Positions 1-12,800 of a DNA stretch of 64,000 bases are shown here, one piece after another (within the stretch, counting starts at the first letter, position 1; each line of letters opens with the position of its first letter). Where the stretch lies: positions 22,854,501 through 22,918,500 of the forward strand of contig NC_081810.1 in assembly GCF_030704535.1 (NCBI RefSeq), given 5' to 3'. The translations under genes and the position numbers were made by a program. This stretch comes from Vitis vinifera. Lineage: Eukaryota > Streptophyta > Magnoliopsida > Vitales > Vitaceae. The notes beneath the pieces are model-generated. The model saw only the letters and a list, made by a program, of their open reading frames with translations, made no database searches and was not told the DNA's origin.

Positions 1-1318
1 CCAATATTTTCTAAATTTTGCTATCATTGCAAATATTGCATCATTAAATATATCCAAATTTAAATATTTTTGAAGTACAATAAAAATATTAGTTATTTGC
101 ATGACAACTCGATTTGAAGATGGATAATATACACCACAAAAAAATTTTGTTGAAGTATCAAATACTTCAAAAAGCTCTCTTAAAAGATCTACAATATGTC
201 AATCATAATCATTTAATACATCAATATCTACTTCACAATCACTGCTAATTAATTGTATTTCATATAGTTCTACTACTTTTCTATATTTTATAATAATTTG
301 TAAAAGTTTATAAGTGGAATTCCATCTAGTGGGCATATCCAAATTTATATTTCTTTTTTTCATATTTAACATTTTGCAACAATCAAAAAATAATTCATGT
401 TTTGCTTGAGAACTATTAAGACCCCCAACAATGCCTCTAATTTTTTATAATGTATCATCAACGTGTTTTAATCCATCTTTTACAATTAAATTTAAAATAT
501 GTGCACAACAACGCACATGAAATATTTTACATTGATCTTCTTTTATTTGCCAATATCGTTTTAATCTATATATTGTTGCATCATTATTAGAAGTGTTATC
601 TAATTTTATTGTAAATATTTTATCACGAATGCTAAAATATATAATTTCATCATTTATTAAAGATGTTATATTTTTACCATTATGTGGAGCATTTATTATT
701 TTAAATGAAATAATTCTTTTATTTAATTTCCATTCATTATCAATATAATGAGCAGTTATACATAAAAAAAATCATTGTGAGTTAAAGATGTCCAAATATC
801 AGATGTTAAACAAATTCTTCCTTCAAAATTTGCAAAAAATAAAATTTAAATTTTCTTTTTGTGTTTCAAAATTTTTTATAAGACTTCTTTTAACTGTATT
901 TCCAGAGTAACCTTGAAACTGAGGATTAACAGCTCGTTGCATTGTTCCCGTATAATCATGAGTTTCCATGAAATTGAAAGGTTATTCTGCTCTTATTATA
1001 TAACCAATCATTTCTTCACGACAATAGGATTCATCATAAGAAAATGTTTTTAAATTTCCACTTTCATCTTTACCTAATTGCATATAATTTTTAATATCTA
1101 CATTATTTTTAGTTTTACAATTTTCATGATGCCTTTTTAAATGACTTGTACCTATATTTGAGCCACCACTAAGAAGTTTGATACAAATTTTACATTTTGC
1201 TTTTATTTCTTTTTTATTATTTTCTAAACTTATGTCTATTCTATCAAAAAAATTTCATCTATTTGAAGTAAATTTTTTGCTATCACATGCATTAGATGAA
1301 GAACAAGAACCACTTGCC
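1..1318 (-). pseudogene. hAT transposase relic with BED zinc finger, cut by the window edge
   Basis: Translation on the minus strand from an ATG at 1318 gives a BED-type zinc finger. A CKIC pair (about 1160-1200) is followed by HLKRHHENC, fitting C-x2-C...H-x4-H. Further down come the hAT motifs CAHILNLIVKDGL (about 490-530) and TRWNSTYKLL (about 305-335). These are typical of RICESLEEPER/Ac-like hAT transposases, which cut and paste DNA transposons. The frame is broken: residue 22 is a TGA where family members usually carry Trp, and there are further stops near 980, 830 and 450. The C-terminal dimerisation region lies outside the window. No intact protein can be made. Family assignment is firm; the autonomous parent is not visible. 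Confidence 0.85.
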
Positions 1319-1764
1319 ATAATTATAATTATTGATAAAATATTATGCTAAAAATAATAAATGTAAAATTAAAATGTAACAAATAAATAAAAGAAAAGGT
1401 GAAGTATGTTACTAAATTGGAGAACTGAAGCAGAAATTCCTTCAAATTCGAACTTTTTGAGCCACCAATGCTTGTTTTTCACCACCAATAATATTGAATA
1501 ATTTGAGACAAAATGCAATAATTGGAAATATTGTGGAATGGGAGAGAACTTGAGAGTTGAGAGAATAGAATAAATTGAGGGTATTTAATATTTATAGGGA
1601 TGTATATGACCGTTAGGATTTAATTTTTTTTTTTAAATGCCAAAATGACTGTTCAACGATCATATACTTTGAAATTTAACATTTGAACTCAGTGGCCTGT
1701 TTAACGGTCATGTGACCGTTGAACAGTCAACTCACTTTTATTTTTTTTCAAAAATCATACAACA

Positions 1765-1800
<36 letters not shown>

Positions 1801-1825
1801 CTAATGCAAAATAGTTACACAAAAA

Positions 1826-1890
1826 AGGGCCAACTCAATTGGCGGCTGGCTCTCCTTGAAATCCATAAGGGAAAGGGTTCGAATCCTCAT
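1826..1890 (+). repeat. tRNA-like or SINE head inside the hAT end
   Basis: A perfect RNA polymerase III B box, GGTTCGAATCC, lies at 1876-1886. It is preceded at about 1831-1842 by CAACTCAATTGG, which matches 9 of 12 positions of an A box. Box spacing is tRNA-like, but I cannot fold a complete cloverleaf with a proper acceptor stem, so I read it as a tRNA-derived SINE head or decayed tRNA. It lies between the hAT leader and the GC-rich terminus. Confidence 0.5.
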
Positions 1891-2050
1891 CCCTTTAAAA
1901 CTCAAAAGGCATTTTAATTTTTACCCAAGCCTACCCAAGCCCGTAGGCTCGCCCGCCAAGCCCACCCAACTTGAGGGCCCACGAGCTGGGCCATGGGCCT
2001 TACTCTTCCGGGCCGATCGGCCTAGCCCGGCCCGTTGGAGACCCTTATGT

Positions 2051-3478
2051 AACATACTATGATTGATCTCACTTTTAAATAAATACTAATTAGGTACTAT
2101 ACCAAGCCTTAAGATTAATCTCTATAAACAAATTAGTTGAATGAGAGAGCCATTACAAATGAAATTTCCATTAGTGAAATCCTAGCATCAAATGGCAACC
2201 ATGTGGGCTAATTAGTTTGTGTTCCATTATTTAACTACATGTGATTGAAAAGCATGTCATTTTATCAATTCCTTAATTACTTCCTTATAATAAGAGTTAT
2301 TTATTTATTTGTACAGAAAAACAATCATATTAATTTATATATATGGAATATTGATTCTTATACCAAAAAATATATACAAAATAATTATAATTATGAACCC
2401 ATCACCCAGAAATGATAAACCGAACAAAATTTACCCTCATTTTTCAAGCATTTCATAAATGCACGAAACTTTGACTCCATTAATCTAAACTTTACACTTT
2501 TTCTTGTGGTACCAAGAGTCCTGCTTTTGGTGCAAAGCCTTGGAACTTTTCATCATCTTATTAAAGATGCTAAGAGGCCATCCATTTTTGAATTCTAGGG
2601 CTAGAGATTGCTTAAGTTCAAATGATGTCCTTTTAAGTTTATAGAGTTTTTCCTCTTCATTTATTACAAACCCCTCATATTGTTAGACATCACTTTTGTT
2701 TGGATGATCTTCATTCAAAAGTACTAGCTTGACATAATACAATCACCAACTCTTTTGTGTGGGGGGTTCCCCTTCACGTGTCCCTTTCCAACTCAAACCC
2801 CTTAACCATCTAAAACAAGTATGTAACCCATCCGGGATCATTCCATTCAAGTCATGATAAGTTCCATCTGGCACCAAAAGTGAAAGGGTTCCCTTCTCTC
2901 ACAGGGTCAAACGGAATCGACAGGCTGGACTCCTAGACGGAAAAGACTATCCAGTCAGGTCTTTAAGACCTCTAACATGTGTGATCAATCACGTCTGACA
3001 TTTGAGCAGCTGACGAGACTCCATTTAGCCCACAAGTCCATGTCAATTAATTGTTGCACATAATCTCATATGTTGTTAGGCTAAATGGATAGACAACTGC
3101 ACGATTCGAGATCTTGGCACGTCAATAGATGACACTTGTCAACCGCCCTTAACTGAGATGATTGCATAACCACCCTGAAGAAAATCATCATTACAGAAAG
3201 GGTTAAAGTGCATAGTCAACACTACAGTGACGGTGTCATTAGCTTGAAATAAACCTCCCAAAAAGCACGAACAAATTAAGCGCACACATACGCTTACTCT
3301 CTCCCACAAAATAGTTAGAGCTAGAATCTTTTCAAAAACTACTTTTTGAGTACTATTTTTGAAAAAAATTTGGATTATTTTTTATAATATCTTAAGCAAA
3401 AATTGAAAATATAGAATGTGTTTTGAAAACTTTTGCATTAGTGTTATTTATAGAAACAAAGTTTTCAAAACTAGTTTT
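2051..3478. other. Intergenic; nothing identified
   Basis: No open frame of note and no recognised domain. The block 2870-3300 is less AT-rich than its surroundings and has the texture of decayed retrotransposon DNA, but no terminal repeats or coding motifs could be matched. About 3310-3480 is AT-rich with runs such as TTTTCAAAACTAGTTTTCA, resembling the edge of a MITE. Confidence 0.4.
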
Positions 3479-5232
3479 CACATTTGACTTCCTAAAATAC
3501 AATTTTGTAAAGAATGGTTCAAAAACTCCAACTTTGCATGAGCTTCTCCAATGGTACTATGAACATATAAGTCAAACTTAGAAAAAGGATCTTGTTCATC
3601 ATAGTTCAACTCCAAGAGAGTTGAAACTAATGAAGCACCATAGAATGAAGTTTGTTGATCCATCTTAGACTTTGATTGGTACTCAAAAAGAAAACCATAA
3701 CATAGTTGACAATTTTTTCCAATCTCACTTGAAGCTTTAGACCCATACATTATCGAAAAAGAAAACTCTAAAGTCTTCATCTTGTATCTTAAGTCCAATA
3801 CAACTACTATTGTCATTACAATATGACACCTACTCTAATACTTGTAATTTTTCTAACATAATTGATGTCAACGTGCTTACAACATTTGAGCAAATCAACC
3901 AATCATACAATGTTTCTTTGATCTCGCACAATTTGTTTAAAAATGTATTTGTAGTGGGATAATTTCACCTTGAGAACAACTTCGTTATATTATAAAACAA
4001 TTTCAACCTTTCACATATTTCTCTTGCTAAATTTCATTCTTCCTTTGATGGCATTGCGGTGTAAAGCTTTTCACGTTGCTTCAAACATGAGAACACATCT
4101 TTATAAGTTATAATTGTTGATAGCATTGAGTATGTAGAATCCCATCATGTTTTACAATCAAGGCATAACTTCTTATTGCTTGGAAGGCATAATTGGCAAG
4201 TTGCATCTTCAAACTTTTCCACTCTTGATGGTGTTGTTGACCAATAAGCAACAATCTCACACTTTTTTTCAATTTCTACTCTGATGACATCTAGACTTTC
4301 CTTCACAATCAAGTTCAAGACATGTGTTGCACATCACATATGAAAGATTTTTCCATTCAATAAAAGCAAACCACTTGAAAGTAATTTCTTTAAGAGGATA
4401 TCAATCATACCATCATTACTTGAGCAATTATCCGCGGTGATTGTAGATATTTTCCTATCCATATTCCAATCCAATAACACATCAGAAAGAACTTCTTTTG
4501 TATGTGGAGGAGGCACATAAACAAACCCACATTAAACAATATATAAAAAAAAAAATAGCATATCCAACCTTACAATATGATATTTCAATAACCAAGACTC
4601 ATCAATGTAATGCAAAATGATAGCCATGTAACATTTCTGTTGATTGAATGTCCACATATTAGTTGTGATAACCATTCTAGTTTCAAGCTTTTCTAAGTAG
4701 CTACTCATTTTCCCTTTCTCAACCTCATCAATCTTCATTATGTCATCCTTAATTGTATTGCGAGAAACCATCTTAAACAAAGGTTGGAGGCTACTAGCAA
4801 AATCTTTAAAGCCTGCATGCTCAACAATTGAAAGAGGGTACTCATGCAATATAATTGCATGAGCAAGCTTCTCTCTTGAGATATCTTAATCAAATGTGAA
4901 ACCACCAATTTGCACTTTTCCATAGTCTTTTCTCTCTACTGCTAATAATTGTTGTTTAATATCAACATTTCTCCATTTGATGCACCTATCTAGATGTACA
5001 TGCAAATTTTTAGTCTCATTCTTACTATCGGCATTGAGTTTTCATTTACAATGCTTACAAATAGCATAATATTGTCCATCTACTATGACTTTCTCAAAAT
5101 CATTCAAAACAATCGAAGTTAGCTTCTTCTTTTTTTACATGTCAATGATCCATCAATAGTTGAAGTACTACTTGTAGTTGGATTAGAACCGATACTTGGC
5201 AAGGGAAAATTTCCTTCTCCTTTTGATGTCAT
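3479..5232 (-). pseudogene. Second hAT transposase relic (BED type)
   Basis: The minus strand from an ATG at 5232 reads as a decayed hAT transposase. A BED-finger CKHC pair lies near 5050 with HVHLDRC after it. Next comes a conserved core (TRMVITTNMWTFNQQKCYMA near 4620-4680, then ITADNCSSND near 4400-4440). Then come CATHVLNLIVKESLD (about 4285-4330) and a WDSTYSML motif near 4120-4140. The last part (3479-3800) resembles the region before the dimerisation domain. At least one frameshift (after residue about 32) and many stops interrupt it, one of them a TGA at the usual Trp after CKHCK. It differs clearly from the transposase at the left edge, so it is a separate family. Confidence 0.8.
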
Positions 5233-6690
5233 TTTACTTAATCCTTATGATATTCTAAAATAGTTTGAAACCAATTTAATCACAATAAAATTCTATTTGC
5301 ATTGATGCTTAAACTCATAAAAGAAAATTTATGATTATGATATGCTAAAAAAAATAAAAATAAAATAAAAGAACCATATAACAAACCTCTATTGTCTGAA
5401 GTTCAATGAGAAGAGACTTTGATGGATTTGTAATTGTCTAGAAAATATGAGATCATTGAAGTACAAAAAATATGTAATTACTAGGATGAAATAAAAGGTA
5501 AAATTCTAAAATAATAGTGTTTAAAAATGTTTGCATAAGCAATCCACACCTATGTAACTACCAACAAGTTTCTCAAGTCCAAACTGCACTTTTTCTAGCA
5601 TTAACAAAACTTGGCCTGCAAATAAATACAAAGCATTATAGCACCAGTCAAACATCCCAAATTTTATATGATGATTACAATTTAAATAAGATGTTTGGCC
5701 CTAAATAGAGACAAAATTATGGAGAATATGTATGTAGAAAAATATTAGAAAAAAAAAATAGAATATCAAGATTAGTGTAGACGTGTTTGGTAGTAAGAGT
5801 AAAAAACGTTTTCAATATTCAAAAAATAAGATAAAACAACACAGAGAGCAGACTGAATAATATGTTTCTATAAGTTGTTTAGAAAAAAAAAAAAGTTTGG
5901 GTTTTCATCTATAAAAAAAACAACTTAAAATTATATCGTCCTCTTATAACAACTTGCTTCTACAAAACCATGAACACCAAAATTGAACCCTAAAATAATG
6001 AAAATCCCATAAATCATCATTCTTATTCTTATAAACCCCCAAAAAATTGGTTTATATGTGGATGAAATTGATTTGGATAGGGTGAAAATTGATGTTAGAA
6101 ACATGAAAAATAAGAGTCAAAGACTAAAATTGATTCAATCGATATTTAGGATAAAATACATATAAGGCGCAAATAAAAAATGCATATAAATAACAAATTC
6201 ATAGATAAGCAACTGAAAAAACCTTAAACCCATAAACTAAAACCAAAATGATTTGAAAAACAAGCCAAATTTTTAACAACGCTTCAAAAGTTAAAGTTTT
6301 CTTACTTAGAAGGAAGGGATCCACAAGAACTCCAATAATTTGTTGCCTACAAGACTACAAATTTGGTTTTTAGAGCAAAAGGTTTTGTTTTTAGGGCAAA
6401 AGAACTAAGAAAATGGAGTTTTTCTCTTGAGAGAAAGAAACCTGAAAAATCTAGGAAGAAACGATTATATATAAGGAGAAGTTTTTGGGTATTTTGTAAT
6501 ACTTAAGAGTAAATTGGTAATTATATATCTGGGTGGGGCAGGGCAAGTAACTACAAACCCATACCCACCCCAAACCTGAATTGGGTTTTAAAAAACCTAC
6601 ACATACCCGTCCCATACCTGATTAATATATTACATACCCGTCCTAATAAGGGCAGGTTGAGGCGAGTAACCTGATTTGCCCGCGAAATTG
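3479..6690 (-). mobile_element. hAT element carrying the second transposase
   Basis: Upstream of the transposase start, 5233-6500 is AT-rich leader. At 6525-6690, read on the minus strand, there is a terminus-like stretch beginning near GACAATTTCGCGGGCAAATC, followed by repeated GGGTATG/GGCGGGTA motifs. This is the usual look of Ac-like hAT subterminal regions. The opposite terminus was not found near 3300-3480, so that end is either eroded or deleted. Confidence 0.55.
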
Positions 6691-8160
6691 TCATTCTAAT
6701 ATTAAGTGACCCAAGCTTTTGTGGGCTTAAGTCACTTTAGTCCAATATGGGAACCCTAGAAATACTTTTAGGGGTTAAGGTTTCTATCACTTTTGTGAGA
6801 TGATCGTCTTCCACCTCCAAAGAGTAAAAGAAAGAGAGAGTCAAGGTATTCACTCTTCCAAATCCCACACTTTGGTGTGCCAAGATCGTGGTTTGAGTCA
6901 TTAGGAATTTGAGACAATTTTCAAGAGTAAAAATATGAACCTTAGGAATTTATTTTATTTTGATGATAATAGCACTGAAAGAATACTTGTAGATAGACGG
7001 ATTAAAAGTTATTTTATTTTTATATCAGTAGCAATGAAAGAATACTTGTACAGTGACAAATTAAAATTTATTTGATTTCGACCTTTCGAAATTAAAATAC
7101 CAGTCCTAGTGAGACAGTGATTTTATTTTACTTTGACCTTTTAGAATAGGTTAATCTTATCCCAAATTTTAATAGAAAGTATAGATTTATCTTCACTTTA
7201 AATTTTATTAGAAGCTTTTATTTGATATTTTTGAATTGTTGATCTTGAAAGAATTGGTATCAACAAATTTTAGAAGAACCAAGAAAATTTCCAAGTAACC
7301 AAATTCCATACTTAGAGATATTTCAATTAAATAATATAATATTAAACATGAATTTTACTGCTAATTTGGGGAACACTCAATATTAAGATTTTTTGTAAAA
7401 GAACTGAATTATTCCTAAAAATAATTCAAATTGAAATTTTATTTTTAATATTTATAAGTAATAGAATTTAATATGTATTTCTCCTTTAATTTCTTCTTTG
7501 TTTATTGTCTCTTTAAGTGAGCAAATAGGCGGTAATTTAAGAGAGAAAAAAAAAAAAAAAAAGAAAGAGGTTCCCAGTGCCCTCCTTGTACGTTTCTTTG
7601 AGAGTATGGAAGCTTATGGTCCCTTTAAAAATTATTCTTAAAATTTGTTTTTGTTGTTTAAAATAGAAGGCAACTTTCCAATTTTAAAAAACATATTTGA
7701 TAAATTTTGGACGCAAAATATATAGTTTTTGAGAAATTGTTTGGAAAATAAAGTGATTTTTTTATAACATATCTCAAGAAATATTTTTATAATCGAACCA
7801 ATTATTGAATCGAAAAAATTATTGGTTCACGACTTAATAATCGAACTACTTGTATTGAATCGATAACATCATATATATATTATTAAAATTAAAATTAATA
7901 AAAAAAAGTTAAAATATATATATAAATAAATTAAAAATCAATAATTTAATTTTTTATCTTTGAAATTATCGAATATAAGTCTAAATATATTATATTTTGA
8001 ATTTTATTAAATGAAATATATATGATATTTAAATGTAAATATATTCAAAACGAAATAAAATTTAATTATTTAATTTTATAATTTGAGAAAATATTATATT
8101 ATTTTTATTTAATATTATAAATCTTTTAAGAAACATATATATTTTTTTATTTGTCTTCTA
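6691..8160. other. AT-rich intergenic DNA with small repeats
   Basis: No gene seen. A roughly 60-bp tandem duplication lies at about 6950-7075; both copies carry TGAAAGAATACTTGTA. A poly(A) run is at about 7545-7562. About 7785-7870 resembles a decayed copy of the GAACCGGTTCA-type hAT ends seen at 38799-39726. A string TTGGTATCAACAA near 7256 resembles a tRNA-Met primer-binding site, but no flanking LTR was confirmed. Confidence 0.4.
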
Positions 8161-8169
8161 AATTGTAAA

Positions 8170-8240
8170 GTGCCTGCAGCCAAGTGGTGGTTCATGTCTT
8201 TTGTTAGCTAAAGGTCTAGAGTTCAAATCTAAGTTTTCAT
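8170..8240 (+). repeat. Possible tRNA-derived SINE head
   Basis: GCAGCCAAGTGG (about 8176-8187) resembles a pol III A box, and GAGTTCAAATCT (about 8219-8230) resembles a B box, at tRNA-like spacing. Both are imperfect and no 3' tail was identified. Confidence 0.3.
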
Positions 8241-8978
8241 TTATCTAAAACGACCCTTATATTCATAACTCACCAAGCCAAGCCATACTTAAAATCATGA
8301 ATCCCACGTTTGATGTGGATAAGAAAAAGAGACCTATCATGTAGACTTAATATTAACCAATCATCTATTATTCGTCCTAACGAATGCACCACTTTCATAA
8401 TGCCCAAAGTATCGTTTAATAGTTTGTAGCCATTGACCAAATGGTGTGGAAATTGTGCTCAAAAGAAAAACATAAACAAATTTGACAAATTTTATTAGAT
8501 TCAAATTATTTAATTTTTTTTTTTTTTTTACTTTCCCTTATAATTTTTAATTTATTCCATATGCATATATGATATGAAAATTTTTCCCTTATTCTTTTGA
8601 ATGAATTAATGACATCCACTGCATAAGAAAATAAAATTAATTTAAAAATTATGTCGGCCCAAATCAAGGAATATATCATGTCCTACAATTCTAATATCAT
8701 TTAATAGTTCTAGTTTTGAAAATCTAAAATTATTTATTTAGATATTAAAAATACTTTATTTTTTAAAATTATTTAATATTAGATAAAACAATATAATATA
8801 TATTAGATGAATGAAATTGTAATTAAATTTATTTTTCTTTCAATAAGTTTTTTTTTTTAATAAATCATCATATAAATAAAAATAATATTTTTGTTTTAAA
8901 ATATAAAAAAGAAAAGGACGATGATGCCTTAAGGCCTCAAGAAACTTATAATTGATATATTATGCATTCTAATCAATT
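8241..8978. other. AT-rich intergenic DNA
   Basis: No coding potential or defined repeat seen. Homopolymer T runs occur at 8513-8530 and 8848-8858. Confidence 0.4.
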
Positions 8979-9480
8979 TCTAAGAAGGAAAAGATTGGAC
9001 GACAAATATTTACAACATGATGCATTTCATATAAATTATTCCATCGGAACAACTACCTTATGCATCAATATAAATGTAAAGAAAATCAATAGCAATTATG
9101 CAAATAATATTTTTCATTAGTTTATCGTGAAAACTAATCAAATATCAAGAAGGAAAGAAGTAAAGGACATTCAGAATAAGGTGTTTTGTATAAACCTTGT
9201 ACCATCAATATAGCTATCTTGTACATAATGTACAAAGGTGAAGAAAATGAAGATGACATGTGTTGAACTATATGGATAATATTTTTCATTGATTGGTTAT
9301 AAAATTTAATCGAATAGAAAGAAAAAACATATGTTTTTTTCTTTTTTCTTTTTTTTTTTTGGCCTATGAAAATCCAACAAACTACAAAGAAGAATAGGCT
9401 TGGAAGATATTATGTGGTGGAGCAAACCTTATGCCACATACAAGTGTCTTATACATTGAGCATAAATGTATTGTATCCAT
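8979..9480. repeat. Diverged tandem repeat, about 165-bp unit, 2.5-3 copies
   Basis: Copy 1 (about 8982-9140) and copy 2 (about 9149-9315) align along their length. Both start with AGAAGGAAA, share CCATC then ATCAATATA, share a GAAGAAAAT-like stretch, and share the block AATAATATTTTTCATT. A third, partial copy starts near 9388 (AGAAGAATAGGC...CCTTATGCCA). The array lies just downstream of the FAR 3' end. No function is visible. Confidence 0.55.
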
Positions 9481-9709
9481 TCCTCTATTATGAAAATTTT
9501 AGGCAACATAATAACTATTGTGAAATTTTATAAGTATTAATAACGAATTGGGTGTATGTCATGACAATAACTTTGACCACATTACAACCATCTATATGAG
9601 CTTAAAAAGAATCCCAACATCCTCCTCTCATCATGAGCTATTTTCATAGACTTGATTCCCACAATTCTTTATTAGCTAGACAAGAACATGAAATTACAAG
9701 CAATACAAA

Positions 9710-9715
9710 TTTATT
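9710..9715 (-). promoter_or_regulatory. Putative polyadenylation signal of the FAR gene
   Basis: AATAAA on the minus strand, about 140 bp downstream of the FAR stop codon at 9851. A second AATAAA lies at 9668-9673. Plant poly(A) signals are loose, so this is only suggestive. Confidence 0.35.
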
Positions 9716-9850
9716 AGCTAGACAAGGACAGAAATTATAATGAATAAGCTTGATGAAGGCTTAGCAGGCAGCCATACATACTTATACTGCCTTCAAGTGC
9801 AAATTCTTTGTAATGAACAGGCATTATTGTATAATCCTCTCGAGCTATGA

Positions 9851-12800
9851 TCATTTGAACACATATTTTACGGCCCCGGGAATGTGAATGTTCATGAAGT
9901 AGTCTTCCCAATCAATGCACTTAGGATCGAAGTAAAACAAGTCTGCCTCTGCACCACTTGCCGTCACTGCCATTCTCAGCTTTTCTGTGTTCATGTCATC
10001 GAAACTGTAATTGAAAACAAGTTATATATACTCGATTGATATACTGATACCAGTTAATTTCCTGGAAGAAGGCCAGCACCAAGGTGAGAGCATACTTACA
10101 CTCCCTTAAAGAACAAGTACGGCTTGTAGAGCTCTATCAACCGCAACAAGAACTTGATCCTGCGGTTGAGGTCAGTGTACGTGCCGCGAAAATATTGACA
10201 AAATGCAGTGTTCACAAACTGTAATCCCTGAAAAAAAAAGAGAAAAAAGAAGCTAAATTCTCTCTATGTATAGGTTTCATGCTTAGTGCATGATGTCATA
10301 GGTGTTTTCTAAGCACTAGACAAAATCAGCCTTATCCCAAGTGTGAGATCATTTGAGCAGGTTATGACAATAAGCTGTGATTCTTTACCTTTAACAGTAA
10401 CAAGTAGCGGAGGGCCATGTATCTGTGGAAGCTATCCATGGTGCTCAACACTGTTACTTTGCCAACCTTAACAGCCTTTCCATCCTTGTTAATCCATGGG
10501 TTCTTGGTGAAGTAACGGAGGCCGAAATCTTGAAGATTACTGTATCTCACAGGGTTCTTTACGGACGACCCCACTTGATAAATGACCTCACAAGGCTGAT
10601 TTGCATGAGCCGCCATGGCCACAATCATGGAATTCACCACCATGTCAGCTGGTATCTGCATGAATACGTGAGGTAAGAGAATAGACACACATATCTGATC
10701 AGCGTGTATGCATTGAATGAAGACTGAATTGGCTGACCACATCAACAATGGCCTCGATATCTCCGAGGAAGAAAGTCAATCTCCCTTTTCCATAACCAAC
10801 CGCAAAGCTATCAATGGTTCTATCCACATCACAAAAATAAGTAAATAAGTAAAAATAACAAAAGTACAAAAGGTGCATTAGGCAAAAAAATGTAGCAATC
10901 TTGAAACTCCAATTAGCTGTACATCTCAGGATTTTCTTCTTTCATTTTCTCAGTGACCAAACAAAAAATGTTACCACCTCCCAGATGTTTGATGAAAGGA
11001 AGAAATTTGATGAGGTACCTGATTCCTTCAACCCAACCTGGGAAGGGTTCTTTGTAAGTACTGCTAACGATGGTAGGGCGAAGAATAGCAAGGGGAAGAT
11101 TTTCTTTCAAGTGCCCTAACAGCATCTCTCCCATTGCCTTTGTAAATACATAGGTATTTGGCCATCCATGCATCTTTGCCCTAATGTATGAATAGTAAAA
11201 CCCAAAAGAGGAGACTATCAAAGATCAAATTCTATAATAGATAAATTCCTCTGATTTTTAATTGTGACATTGAGATATTTTAAAGATAATATAGTCTGTC
11301 AAGTGACACATCATAAAATAAAAATCAAGTCAAATCAAATACTACACAACGTAAATAAGCATACCTTCCAAACTACAGGTGTCCAATCCGGCACGGCCCG
11401 ATGTTTATTGGGCCATAATGGGCCAACTGGTGGGCCAACATGGCCCACTTAAAAATCGTGTCAAGTCGGGCCGGCCCATGCAAACTAAATAGATGGTCTG
11501 GCACAGCCCATAAGCCCGCAGGCTAATTGTACCGTTCTGTGTAGTGTCGTGCAGATGGGTCGTGGCCCATGGACCATTCACTTTGTTAAAAATTTAAATT
11601 TAAATTTTTTTAAGTCATTTTGTCTTAAGTTTTTTCATTATTAAATAAAAAAAATTGTTACTTTAAACACCTCTAATAATTATATTTTTTATTTTTTATA
11701 TTTATATTTATCGAGTTTGTAATTGTAAAATTTATAGAAATGTTAGTTTTTTGTTTTTAAAAATAGTAAAAAAATATATTTGAATTTGTTTATTTTTATC
11801 AAAATAACAATAAATTTAAAGTAATAGAATATAAAAGGAAATGAAATATAAATAAAAAATCTTTTATTCAATATTTCAACAAATTACATGAAAAAATAAG
11901 GAGAAAAAAAAAAGTAAGAATTGCATCATAATAGTTTAAGTACATTCCAACTAGGTTGGCACCCACCCAACTATCAATCATATGCATTACTCAACCTTTA
12001 AAAATAGTTTGTCATATGAAGGATAGCAATTTGTCAAACCCATATCCATTATAGATACTAACCAATTGTAGTAATACTATGTTTGGTTTCAAAAAATTTA
12101 AGGGAAAATACAAAAGAAATAAAATAAATAGAAGAAAAGAAAAAGAGAAGTAAAGAACATAAATTTAAAGTTAAAAAATTACTTTTATTTACTATTTTTT
12201 CAATTATTTTAACTTGTAGATACAAAGATTAAAAAATTTTAAATACATAAATTTTTTACTAATTTTAATTATATTTGATTTTCTTTTACATTTGTCATAG
12301 TACAACTAAAATATAAAAAAAAAAACATTTTTTCTTATTATTTTTTTCTTTCCTTAATATTTTCTAAAAATTAAACATAAATTAAATATTAAAAAAAAAA
12401 AAGGCACATTAAATCAAAAAGAAAAAGATTAGAAACAAACAAGAGAGAAAAAGTACATAACTTAATTTTGGTAATAAATGAATTTAAAATAAATTTTAAA
12501 ATTTTTAAATTTAAAATAGAAATTGAATTACATGGAACTATTTTTTTTTTATCTCATAACTCATCCAATTTTTCAATTAATTTAAAATTTGGATAAGAAA
12601 TTATTTACTATATTAGTTTGAAATTCATCTCAACAAAAATTGAAATGAATTAATTATCTTCAGTTCAAATAAAATTTCTTCTATTAAATTTCCAAACATA
12701 ACTCCTATGTTGCCTTAATATCTATAATAAAATTTCTTCTATTAAATTTTCAAACATAATTTTAATACCTATAGAGAAATTTAAAAGGGCACAGTGGGCC

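Larger units (their letters stand above)
1..2050 (-). mobile_element. hAT element body and GGGCC-rich 5' terminus
   Basis: The transposase relic is followed upstream by an AT-rich leader and a GC-rich block at about 1930-2050. Read on the minus strand that block begins CATAAGGGTCTCCAACGGGC and holds several GGCCC/GGGCC motifs. This matches the style of the ends of the non-autonomous element in the FAR intron (CATAAAGGTGTCCAATGGGC), so about 2050 is probably the 5' terminus. A (TA)n microsatellite lies at about 1771-1799. The other terminus is off the left edge, so no target duplication can be checked. Confidence 0.6.

Noticed and set aside
1826..1890. Functional tRNA gene
   Set aside because: The B box is perfect, but the A box is imperfect and no full acceptor stem or cloverleaf is seen.
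7250..7270. Primer-binding-site-like string TTGGTATCAACAA
   Set aside because: No LTR pair or coding region found around it, so an LTR retrotransposon is not supported.
10425..10676. Plus-strand frame across FAR exon 8
   Set aside because: Antisense shadow of a well-supported exon.
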